The position numbers and the translations under genes are program-made. The notes under the pieces are model-generated. The model had not been told where the DNA came from. It saw only the letters and a list, made by a program, of their open reading frames with translations, and made no database searches. This document shows, one piece after another, positions 18,199 to 26,726 of a stretch of 64,000 bases of DNA. The stretch is from Rhodanobacter sp. A1T4 (GTDB lineage Bacteria; Pseudomonadota; Gammaproteobacteria; Xanthomonadales; Rhodanobacteraceae). Position 1 is the stretch's first letter; every line of letters begins with the position of its first letter. The DNA lies in the NCBI RefSeq assembly GCF_014207185.1, contig NZ_JACHCP010000002.1:596330-660329 (forward strand). Reading direction: 5' to 3'.

Positions 18199-20682
18199 CT
18201 AAAAGAAGCTCGCAGAGAACGTCACGAAAAACTGCCGTGGCGGAATCGGATAAGTGTTGTAGGTTCCCGATGCCGCTCCGACCACCACCTCGTAGGCACC
18301 CTTCTTCTGTAGCAGGTTGCTGACGTTCAAGCTGATCTTGGCGTCGTGCAGAATCCCGAAGGAACCCGGTATCGCATAGCTGGCCTGCGCGCTGAGCAGA
18401 AAGTAGCTCGGTACCGACAAATCGTTGGTATAAGTCGCATAAACCTTGCCGACATAGTCACCGACCAACTGCCCGCTGATCGCACCGTAGTTCGCGCTGA
18501 GGATGAACTTGTTCAACCACTCCGGGCTGCCCGGCACATTCTTGCCTGAGGTCGGCACGACCGTAGTGCCGCTGAGATAGTTGTCGTTGTACTGCGACTG
18601 GTTGTACGACAGCGCATCGTAAAAGCTGAAGTGATCGCCAAAGTGCAACGTGCCCGCGATATCCACGCCGTTGGTCGTCACGCTGCCCACGTTGGCGATG
18701 ATTGGCGCACCACCGACGATGGACGAAATCACCGGCGTCGGGCTGATCGACAGCAGGCGGTTGGAGAAGTCGACGTGATAGACGCTGACCTGGCCGTCTA
18801 TACCGCTGATCGGACCGAAATTGAAATCATGCTGCGAACGCAGGCCCAGCTCTTCGGTCCATGAAGTTTCCGGCGATACGTTCTGCTTGAACTGCTCGAA
18901 CGCGGCCTGGCTACCCAGGCTCCACGGTGACAGTCCACCCGCACCGTAGGTAATGAACTGGCGCGTGTTTTTCTGGACGTTGGCGAACAGCTGATCCTGG
19001 CTGGTGATATCCCAGGTCGCGCCGATCTGCGGCAGAAACTTCTGACGCGTATCGATCGTGCCTACCGGCAGCTGGGTGACACCTACCGTCGAACCCGGCA
19101 GCGGCTGCGTTGGCACCTGGCCATTGGCGAACTGGAAGCTCGATTTGAAGCCGGCCTGCAGGGTGATCTCCGGCGTAATGAACCACTGGTCGGACACGTA
19201 CGGCTGCACGACCTGCGTACGATTCTCGACGTTGTACTGTGTGATCAGCGGCTGCAGGCTGTCGTTGGGACGCTGATACGGCGACGTTGGATCGTTGACG
19301 TCAAGCGCATACCAGCGACGGTACTGGCCCGAACGATTCAGCTCATACCAGACACCCGCATCAAGCTGGTTGTTGCCGGCCACCCAGTCCACACTGGAGA
19401 GAAAGCCGCGACGATTGATGTCGTATTCGGTCGTGCGCGTGGCGTAACCCGAATTGCCGAATACCTGCTTGAGGTTCTGACCCGGGTAGTAAACGCTGAA
19501 TAATGCGGGCAACCCGGCCACCTGGATCGGACCGGCGACCACACCGACGCCGTCATTGTGGTGGTAGTAAATCTGGTTGGACCAGGTGACGCCATCACTG
19601 ATTTTCCAGTCGTATTTGGCATACGTCAGATAATCGGTGCGCTGGGCGTCGCTGTAGTAGTTGCGATAGTTGTTGCCCGCCGACGCGGGCGGCGCGCCAT
19701 TGGCGCCAAGGTAGGCCAGCGCATAGGGAAAGTTCGGATAAGTGAAAGCACGGGTATAGGGCAGCACCGTGCCCTGTCCTGCAGCCGTGCCGTGATAAAT
19801 GCTGTCCTCGTTTGGCTCGACCTTGTCCGAGTAATCGGCAAACAGGGTGAGCTTGCCATTGCTGTCGTCATGGACGAATTTGCCGTCAGCCTGCACACCG
19901 CGCTGATGACCAGCGAAATCCCATGCGCGCTGGTCCTGATTGACGATCGAGCCATAGGCCGAGTTGCCGTCGCCGAAGTTGCCTGTGTCGTAACGCAGAT
20001 ATGTGCGCGTCGCCGAGTAGCTGCCGAAGGTCTGCGCAAACTTGAGGCCCGCTTCCTTGGCCGGATCGCTGGAAAGCGTGGTGACCGTACCGCCCAGATT
20101 GGAGGTCGACGCTGTCGACAGGTCGCCTGCACCGGATGCCAGAGTCACCGAGCCGACGTCTTCGCTGATCACCGCTCGCTGCGGCGACAGACCGTTGTAG
20201 TTGCCGTACTGCTGATCGCCCAGCGGTACGCCATCCATCGTGTAGCCCAACTGCTGCGTGCTGAAACCATGCACGAACAGCTGCGTGTTCTGCTCGTTGT
20301 TGCCCCACGGATCGGCCGTGAGATAGAGCACGCCAGGCAGGGTCTGGATCGCTTTCAACGGGCTGGCGCCGGGCTGGATTTTCTGGATTTCCTTGCCGGT
20401 CAGCGACACCGCCGAGCGCGTGCTCTTGGCGCTTACGACTACCGAGTCGAGCTGCTTGGCCGACGCGCTGGAACTGGATGCCGGGGCGTCCTGTGCAGCC
20501 GTCGGAGCGGCTGCAGGCGCAACGCCTGCCGGGGTGACATCGGCGGGCGTCGCCAGCACTTCGGTCGCGCCCACGTTGGTGGCAATCCATGGCGCGGTTA
20601 TCAAGGCGGTGGCGATGGCGGCGGCGAGCAGCCGGGCACGGTACGGCCGCACGAAAGATCGCGCGGGTTCTAACTTCAACAT
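18199..20682 (-). CDS. TonB-dependent receptor, substrate unknown
   Basis: A receptor of 827 residues. ATG 20682 is chosen because GGAGG lies 7 nt upstream. The N-terminus (MLKLEPARSFVRPYRARLLA, then a hydrophobic stretch and VGATEVLA) is a long signal peptide. LDSVVVSAK marks the TonB-box region. The plug contains IQTLPGVLYLTADPWGNNEQ and VHGFSTQQLGYTMDGVPLGD, and the barrel ends in QFFVTFSASFF with a terminal Phe. The plug differs from the maltodextrin type and resembles the smaller receptors used for varied ligands. It lacks the shared operator. Its position between an amylase and an antiporter does not define a substrate. Confidence 0.88.
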   Translation of the reverse strand: MLKLEPARSFVRPYRARLLAAAIATALITAPWIATNVGATEVLATPADVTPAGVAPAAAPTAAQDAPASSSSASAKQLDSVVVSAKSTRSAVSLTGKEIQKIQPGASPLKAIQTLPGVLYLTADPWGNNEQNTQLFVHGFSTQQLGYTMDGVPLGDQQYGNYNGLSPQRAVISEDVGSVTLASGAGDLSTASTSNLGGTVTTLSSDPAKEAGLKFAQTFGSYSATRTYLRYDTGNFGDGNSAYGSIVNQDQRAWDFAGHQRGVQADGKFVHDDSNGKLTLFADYSDKVEPNEDSIYHGTAAGQGTVLPYTRAFTYPNFPYALAYLGANGAPPASAGNNYRNYYSDAQRTDYLTYAKYDWKISDGVTWSNQIYYHHNDGVGVVAGPIQVAGLPALFSVYYPGQNLKQVFGNSGYATRTTEYDINRRGFLSSVDWVAGNNQLDAGVWYELNRSGQYRRWYALDVNDPTSPYQRPNDSLQPLITQYNVENRTQVVQPYVSDQWFITPEITLQAGFKSSFQFANGQVPTQPLPGSTVGVTQLPVGTIDTRQKFLPQIGATWDITSQDQLFANVQKNTRQFITYGAGGLSPWSLGSQAAFEQFKQNVSPETSWTEELGLRSQHDFNFGPISGIDGQVSVYHVDFSNRLLSISPTPVISSIVGGAPIIANVGSVTTNGVDIAGTLHFGDHFSFYDALSYNQSQYNDNYLSGTTVVPTSGKNVPGSPEWLNKFILSANYGAISGQLVGDYVGKVYATYTNDLSVPSYFLLSAQASYAIPGSFGILHDAKISLNVSNLLQKKGAYEVVVGAASGTYNTYPIPPRQFFVTFSASFF

Positions 20683-20817
20683 TTTGCGGCCTCCAATGAC
20701 GCGGCCGGCACAACGCACGGCCGCCATACAACGCCGGCCCTCAGGCCCGACGCAACATCCTGCGAATGCTAGGCAGGCGGTATGTCATGGCGACTCAATT
20801 AAAGTTACAAAACGATG

Positions 20818-22014
20818 TTACCGACCTGGCAGCGACCGCTCGCGCGCCAGCCGCGGGCTCACCATCGGCACAGTCAACATGGTGCTGACCACCGCCATCA
20901 ATAGCAGCGCGGTAAAGGTGGCGCTGGTGATCAGGTGGCGATCAAGCAGGATGTTGACGAAGATGATCATGATCAGCGCCTTGGTTTGCAGCAGCCAGCC
21001 GACGATCCACGCATCACCCTTCGGCCAACCCAGCCAACGGCCGGCCAAATGGATGCCAGTCAACTTGCCGGCGACGCCCGCCATCAGCAGCAGCGCGGCG
21101 GCGATGAACACGGCACCGCCGCCCACCGTCCAGTTGGTGCGCAGCCCGGTCGACAAAAAGAACACTGGCATCACCACCAGCAGCACGTGTTTGCGCAGCA
21201 GATCCATATGCTCCTGATTGAACCACTGCCGGTCGATCACCGCACCGGATAAAAATGCACCCACCATGAAATGCAGGCCGGCGCGATCTGCCGCAAAACC
21301 ACAGGCGGCCAGCCAGATCAAACCGACGTACCAACGGTCCGATTCCGGCATCCATTGCATCAGCCTGCGGAATAACCAGGCGGCCGGCGCAAATAGCAGC
21401 AGAAACAACAGCTGCAGGCCGACCCGATGCCAGTCGAGCAGGATCAGCGCCAGCACGCCCCAGATCGCGAGGTCATCCAGGCTGGCGTAACGCAACACGC
21501 GCTGTCCCAACGGCGCACGCATGATTTCCAGTTTTTCCATCAGCAGCAGCAGGATAGGCAGCGCCGTCACCGCACAGGCCATGCCGACACCCAGCAGAAA
21601 CTGCCACGGCGCCGCGGCTTCGCCGATCCAGCCCTCGCGCCAAACCAGCAGCCCGGCAGCCGCCGCGCTACCAAAGATCAGCGGCACGCCCAGCGCCAGG
21701 CCGGCGGTAATGCCGCACTCGCGCCGCTGCACCCATACCTGCTTCAAGTCCAGCTCGATGCCAGCTATCCACACAAACACCATCACCGCCCACCACGCGA
21801 TGCCGTTGAGCGCCTGAATCACCGGCGGACTGAATACCGCCGCGTAGTAGGCGGGAAACGCCGCGCCGAGAATGCCCGGCCCCAGCAGGATGCCGGTGAT
21901 GATCTGCACCACCACCAGCGGTGCGTAGTAATCCAAGCGGCCCAGCCGCCAGATCAGGTACGGCACGCCGAAGATGATCGTCATCGCGATCAGGAAAATA
22001 TCGGTGCTGTTCAT
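20818..22014 (-). CDS. CPA2-type cation:proton antiporter
   Basis: A membrane protein of about 398 residues with 11-13 hydrophobic helices, matching the Na+/H+ exchanger (CPA2, KefB/GerN-like) fold. Recognisable parts are the start (IFLIAMTIIFGVPYLIWRLG), GILLGPGILG in helix 2, ASLDDLAIWGVLA (the paired acidic residues of the ion-binding helix) and FLSTGLRTNW. It lacks a C-terminal RCK/TrkA domain, so cytosolic nucleotide gating is unlikely. GGGGTGAG just upstream serves ATG 22014; an in-frame GTG precedes it. The gene is divergent from the DUF2126 protein at 22373. Ion specificity cannot be inferred. Confidence 0.85.
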   Translation of the reverse strand: MNSTDIFLIAMTIIFGVPYLIWRLGRLDYYAPLVVVQIITGILLGPGILGAAFPAYYAAVFSPPVIQALNGIAWWAVMVFVWIAGIELDLKQVWVQRRECGITAGLALGVPLIFGSAAAAGLLVWREGWIGEAAAPWQFLLGVGMACAVTALPILLLLMEKLEIMRAPLGQRVLRYASLDDLAIWGVLALILLDWHRVGLQLLFLLLFAPAAWLFRRLMQWMPESDRWYVGLIWLAACGFAADRAGLHFMVGAFLSGAVIDRQWFNQEHMDLLRKHVLLVVMPVFFLSTGLRTNWTVGGGAVFIAAALLLMAGVAGKLTGIHLAGRWLGWPKGDAWIVGWLLQTKALIMIIFVNILLDRHLITSATFTALLLMAVVSTMLTVPMVSPRLARERSLPGR

Positions 22015-22372
22015 CACTCACCCCAGGATGCGCCAGCCGGCGCGCAAGCGTGTTGAGCGTAGCGGAAATACGTGCCGCGCATTCCCCGTTCGTCCGTGGT
22101 CCAACGCAATTACGGTTGCTGCTGACACGACCTCTTGGTACAACAACATTGCGCATCGACTTGTTGTGTCGGACTGGGCGGACGAATGCGCGAAACGCAC
22201 CGCGATAGTCTGCTCACACGATGACCAGTAAGGTAACCAAACCGATGATCCGATGCCGGGCTGGCAATAACTCAGCCTTGGCAACGTCGGGTCGCGATCT
22301 ACAGATTCGGCTGCATCAGAAAATCATTCCGCGCGGGCCTCCTTCAGTCCCCACCACGCCTATCGAGATCCC
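22015..22372. other. Divergent intergenic region
   Basis: A 358-bp stretch without a supported gene between the antiporter and the transglutaminase/DUF2126 gene. It contains a spaced inverted repeat (ACAACAA at 22140-22146 and TTGTTGT at 22161-22167) that might be a regulator site. Nothing else is recognisable. Confidence 0.4.
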
Positions 22373-25300
22373 ATGTCGATCCATGTCGCCCTGACCCACA
22401 TCACGCATTACCGCTACGACCGTTCGGTGAAGCTCGGGCCGCAGGTAGTGCGGCTGCGCCCTGCCCCGCACAGCCGCACGCCGATCCTCAGCTATTTGCT
22501 GAAGGTCGATCCAGCCAAGCACTTCGTGAACTGGCAGCAGGATCCGCAAGGCAACTGGCTGGCGCGGCTGGTGTTCCCCGAGCCGACGCGCGAGTTGCGC
22601 ATCGAGGTCGATCTGGTCGCCGAGCTGTCGGTGATCAACCCGTTCGACTTTTTTCTCGAGCCCTACGCCGAGACCATTCCGTTCCCGTACGACCCGGAAC
22701 AGAACGAGGAGCTGGCGCCGTACCTCAAGACGCTGCCGATGACGCCGCTGTTCGAGCGCTATCTGGCCAAGGTGCCGCGCGAACCACTGCGCAGCGTGGA
22801 TTTTCTGGTCGCGCTGAACCAGATGGTCCAGGGCGACGTCAGCTACCTGATCCGCATGGAACCCGGCGTGCAAACGCCAGAAGAAACCCTCACTAACGGC
22901 TCGGGTTCCTGCCGCGATTCGGCTTGGCTGCTGGTGCAATTGCTGCGCCATCTCGGGCTGGCCGCACGCTTCGTCTCCGGTTATCTGATCCAGCTGGTGC
23001 CCGACGTCAAATCGCTGGACGGTCCATCGGGTACCACGGTCGACTTCACCGACCTGCACGCCTGGTGCGAGGTCTACCTGCCTGGCGCAGGCTGGATCGG
23101 TCTGGACCCGACCTCGGGCCTGTTTGCCGGCGAAGGTCATATTCCGCTGGCAGCTACACCCGAACCCGCCTCGGCCGCACCGATCAGTGGTGGCGTCGAC
23201 GAGAGCGAGGTCGAGTTCGAGCACATCATGCGGATCGAACGCGTATGGGAAGCCCCGCGCGTCACCAAGCCATATACCGAAGAGCAGTGGCAGACGATCG
23301 AGACACTCGGCCATCGCATCGACGACGATCTGGAAAAGCTCGACGTGCGCCTGACCATGGGCGGCGAGCCGACCTTCGTGGCGATGGACGATCCCGATGG
23401 CGCCGAGTGGAACATCGCCGCGCTAGGCCCGACCAAGCGCAAGCTGGCCGGCGAGCTATTCCACAAGCTGCGCGACAAGTACGCGCCGCATGGCATGGTG
23501 CATTTCGGCCAGGGCAAGTGGTATCCGGGCGAGCAGTTGCCGCGCTGGTCGCTCAACTGTTTCTGGCGCCGCGACGGCGAGCCGCTGTGGAGCGATCCAT
23601 CGCTGCATGCCGACGAGCGCAAGCCCGGCAAGGCCGATACGGCTCTGGCCGAGCGCTTTCTGCACGGTGTGGCCAAGGCGCTGGGCGTGCAGCCCGACCA
23701 TGTGTTCCCCGCGTACGAGGACAGCTTCTATTACCTGTGGCGCGAACGTCAGCTGCCGATCAATGTCGACCCCATCGACTCCAAGCTCGACGATGCACTG
23801 GAGCGCAAGCGTCTGGCCAAGGTATTTGGGCAAGGGCTAAATAAGGTCGTCGGCCACGTGCTGCCCGTTTCGCGCAATAGCGACGGCCAGTGGAAAAGCA
23901 GTCCATGGTATCTGCGCAGCGAACATTGCTATCTGGTGCCCGGCGATTCGCCGCTGGGCTATCGCCTGCCGCTGGATTCGCAGCCGTGGGTGAGGAAAAT
24001 CGATTTCCCGTTTGTCATTCCGCCCGACCCTTCGCGCCCCGTGCTCAAACTGCCGAGTGCCAAAGCGCTGAAAAAGCAGCTGCTGCCGATCGAGAGCGGC
24101 GTCGCATTGAGTGGCCATGTCACCGCCACTGAAGACGCGCCACCAGCGGTCGGTGAATCGGCCGACAACATCGCCCGCCGCGCGCTGTGCGCCGAAGCGC
24201 GCGACGGCATCCTTTATCTGTTCATGCCGCCCACCGATGAGCTGGACGATTACGTGGCGATCGTCGCCGCGATCGAAGCCACTGCCGCTGCACTGAAAAC
24301 GCCGGTGATACTGGAAGGCTATGAGCCACCGCGCGACCCGCGCATCAACCAGTTCCGCGTCACGCCGGACCCGGGCGTGATCGAAGTGAACATCCATCCG
24401 GCTACCGGCTGGGACGATCTGGTCGAGCGCACCACGCATTTGTACGACACTGCGCGCGAAACGCGGCTGATCACCGAGAAGTTCATGCTCGACGGTCGAC
24501 ACACCGGCACTGGCGGCGGCAACCACTTCACCCTGGGCGCCGCGCAGACGCTGGACTCGCCGTTCCTGCGCCGACCCGATTTGTTGCGCAGCCTGATCTC
24601 GTACTGGAACAACCACCCATCGCTGTCGTTCCTGTTTTCCGGCCTGTTCATCGGACCGACCAGCCAGGCACCGCGCATCGATGAAGCGCGCAACGATTCG
24701 ATCTACGAACTGGAAATCGCCTTCCGGCAAATGCCCTCGCCCGGCGGTGATATCGAGCCGTGGGTCGTCGATCGCCTGCTGCGCAATCTGCTGATCGACG
24801 TCACCGGCAACACCCATCGCGCCGAGTTCTGCATCGACAAGCTGTATTCACCCGACAGCGCCACCGGCCGTCTCGGCCTGCTGGAAATGCGCGCCTTCGA
24901 AATGCCGCCGCACGCGCGCATGTCGCTCGCCCAGCAACTGTTGATCCGCGCACTGATCGCGCGCTTCTGGAAAGAACCCTACGCACCACCGCGACTGATG
25001 CGCTGGGGCACCGAGTTGCATGACCGCTTCATGCTGCCGCACTTCGTCAAGCAAGACCTGGCCGACGTGCTTGAGGAAACCCGTAACGCCGGCTATCCGA
25101 TCGACTTGGCATGGTTCGCACCGCACTTCGAATTCCGCTTCCCCAAGGTCGGCGACTTCGCCAGCCTCGGCGTCGACGTGGATCTGCGTCACGCGCTGGA
25201 GCCGTGGCACGTGCTTGGCGAAGAGGGCTCGGCCGGCGGCAACGTGCGCTACGTCGACGCCTCGGTCGAACGCATGCAGGTCAAAGTGCGTGGCATGGTC

Positions 25301-25675
25301 GGCGATCGCTACGTAATCACCTGCAACGGCCGCAGCCTGCCGCTATCGTCCACCGGCGACATCGGCGAATTCGTTGCCGGCGTGCGCTACAAGGCCTGGC
25401 AGCCGCCGACCAGTTTGCATCCCACCATCCCGGCCGACGCACCGCTGGTATTCGACCTGGTCGACACCTGGATGGACCGCAGCATGGGCGGCTGCCAGTA
25501 CCACGTCTCGCACCCCGGCGGCCGCAGCTACGACGATTTCCCGGTCAACGCCTATGCCGCCGAAAGCCGCCGCCTCACCCGCTTCTTCCGCATCGGTCAT
25601 ACGCCGGGAAGGATCGGCGCACAGCCGGCCGATCGCAATCCAAATTTTCCGTTTACGCTGGATCTGCGGCGGTAG
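22373..25675 (+). CDS. Transglutaminase-like / DUF2126 protein of a predicted peptide-ligase cluster
   Basis: An 1100-residue two-part protein. Residues 1-300 are a bacterial transglutaminase-like protease domain, with its characteristic N-terminal domain (HVALTHITHYRYDR) and a visible triad: Cys180 in GSGSCRDSAW, His229 in DLHAWCEV and Asp245 in GLDPTSG. The remaining 800 residues are DUF2126, recognised from LTMGGEPTFVAMDDPDG and GKWYPGEQLPRWSLN. There is no signal peptide. Such proteins occur with the circularly permuted ATP-grasp, alpha-E and second transglutaminase proteins that follow here; comparative work on amidoligases proposed that these sets make or modify a peptide. The substrate is unknown. 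Confidence 0.88.
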   Translation: MSIHVALTHITHYRYDRSVKLGPQVVRLRPAPHSRTPILSYLLKVDPAKHFVNWQQDPQGNWLARLVFPEPTRELRIEVDLVAELSVINPFDFFLEPYAETIPFPYDPEQNEELAPYLKTLPMTPLFERYLAKVPREPLRSVDFLVALNQMVQGDVSYLIRMEPGVQTPEETLTNGSGSCRDSAWLLVQLLRHLGLAARFVSGYLIQLVPDVKSLDGPSGTTVDFTDLHAWCEVYLPGAGWIGLDPTSGLFAGEGHIPLAATPEPASAAPISGGVDESEVEFEHIMRIERVWEAPRVTKPYTEEQWQTIETLGHRIDDDLEKLDVRLTMGGEPTFVAMDDPDGAEWNIAALGPTKRKLAGELFHKLRDKYAPHGMVHFGQGKWYPGEQLPRWSLNCFWRRDGEPLWSDPSLHADERKPGKADTALAERFLHGVAKALGVQPDHVFPAYEDSFYYLWRERQLPINVDPIDSKLDDALERKRLAKVFGQGLNKVVGHVLPVSRNSDGQWKSSPWYLRSEHCYLVPGDSPLGYRLPLDSQPWVRKIDFPFVIPPDPSRPVLKLPSAKALKKQLLPIESGVALSGHVTATEDAPPAVGESADNIARRALCAEARDGILYLFMPPTDELDDYVAIVAAIEATAAALKTPVILEGYEPPRDPRINQFRVTPDPGVIEVNIHPATGWDDLVERTTHLYDTARETRLITEKFMLDGRHTGTGGGNHFTLGAAQTLDSPFLRRPDLLRSLISYWNNHPSLSFLFSGLFIGPTSQAPRIDEARNDSIYELEIAFRQMPSPGGDIEPWVVDRLLRNLLIDVTGNTHRAEFCIDKLYSPDSATGRLGLLEMRAFEMPPHARMSLAQQLLIRALIARFWKEPYAPPRLMRWGTELHDRFMLPHFVKQDLADVLEETRNAGYPIDLAWFAPHFEFRFPKVGDFASLGVDVDLRHALEPWHVLGEEGSAGGNVRYVDASVERMQVKVRGMVGDRYVITCNGRSLPLSSTGDIGEFVAGVRYKAWQPPTSLHPTIPADAPLVFDLVDTWMDRSMGGCQYHVSHPGGRSYDDFPVNAYAAESRRLTRFFRIGHTPGRIGAQPADRNPNFPFTLDLRR

Positions 25676-25778
25676 GACTATTCCAGCAAAGGACTTTGTA
25701 TCGAGCCAGCCGTATCGTTTGACGAAATAATCGGAGCGCCTGGGCCTTGACGATCGAACAGCGAATACCGCCTCGCTT

Positions 25779-26540
25779 ATGCTTCAGACCATGACCGCGA
25801 CCACCCTCGGATTGCTTTTCATCGCCGGCCTCTGGGCCGGCGCGCAGAATGCGTTAGCCGGCGGCGGATCGTTCATCACCATTCCCGCCTTGATGCTTGC
25901 AGGCCTCGATGCACGGTCCGCCAACATCACCTCGTCAGTGGCGCTGTATCCAGGTCAGGTTGCCACCGGTTATGCCGGTCGGCGATTGATCGCCGATGCC
26001 GAAACGCTGTCGTTCAAGATGATGTGCGTGCTTGGTGCCAGTGGAGGACTGCTCGGCGCACTACTTCTGCTGTGGACGCCAAGCAACACGTTTAAATCCA
26101 TGCTGCCTTGGCTCATCCTGTTCGCCACGGGCCTGTTCGCCTGGTCGGCCTTTGGTCGCGGCAGCACGAAGGAGAAAAGGAAGCCGGCACCGACCACGGT
26201 AGCGGTCGTCATCCAGAGCGCCATATCGATTTATGGCGGGTACTTCGGTGGCGGCCTGGGTTTCATGACGGTGGCCTCGCTCGGGCTGATGGGTCTTTCA
26301 GCGCGGCCAGCTTCGGCGACAAAAAATGCGCTCGCTGCCGTGATTAACACCGCCTCGCTGCTGGTCTTTCTTTTCTCTCCATCGCTGGTATGGATGCCTG
26401 CCTTGCTTCTGGCCGCAGGCGCCATCCTCGGTGGACTCCTTGGCGCATGGCTACTGCGACGTGTGCCAGAGAAGCTGCTGCGAATCCTTATCGTGATCAT
26501 CGGCATCGTCCTGACCATAGGCTTATTCGTGACGCGATGA
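25779..26540 (+). CDS. TauE/SafE-family membrane permease
   Basis: A 253-residue integral membrane protein with about eight helices, assigned to the TauE/SafE (sulfite exporter, formerly DUF81) family. The family features visible are GLWAGAQNALAGGGSFITIP near the start and the repeat-related IYGGYFGGGLGFMTVASLGL in the second half. It probably moves a small anion such as an organosulfonate or sulfite, but family members vary. ATG 25779 is used; ATG 25791 is an alternative since neither has a clear ribosome binding site. It sits inside the peptide-ligase cluster on the same strand, 100 bp after the DUF2126 gene, so it may be co-transcribed. Confidence 0.85.
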   Translation: MLQTMTATTLGLLFIAGLWAGAQNALAGGGSFITIPALMLAGLDARSANITSSVALYPGQVATGYAGRRLIADAETLSFKMMCVLGASGGLLGALLLLWTPSNTFKSMLPWLILFATGLFAWSAFGRGSTKEKRKPAPTTVAVVIQSAISIYGGYFGGGLGFMTVASLGLMGLSARPASATKNALAAVINTASLLVFLFSPSLVWMPALLLAAGAILGGLLGAWLLRRVPEKLLRILIVIIGIVLTIGLFVTR

Positions 26541-26602
26541 CATGCATGCAAAGCAAGTGGCGAGCCATGAAAATGGCAATAGTCCTGCCGCATTAGGATC
26601 AT

Positions 26603-26637
26603 GACGTTGGGATTCGCTCACGCTCATCCCAACCTAC
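26603..26637. repeat. Short REP-like palindromic repeat
   Basis: TTGGGAT (26607-26613) and ATCCCAA (26626-26632) flank a GC-rich 12-nt centre. The unit resembles the short intergenic hairpin repeats scattered through xanthomonad and pseudomonad genomes. Only one copy was seen in the window, so the repeat nature is inferred from similarity to that general type. Confidence 0.4.
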
Positions 26638-26726
26638 GATGGCTCGGACCTCTGCGTTAACCGATAATGACTCCGTGCTGTCACTTGCCTGCAGTTTCTC
26701 TAAACTGCAGGCCATACGTTTCCTTC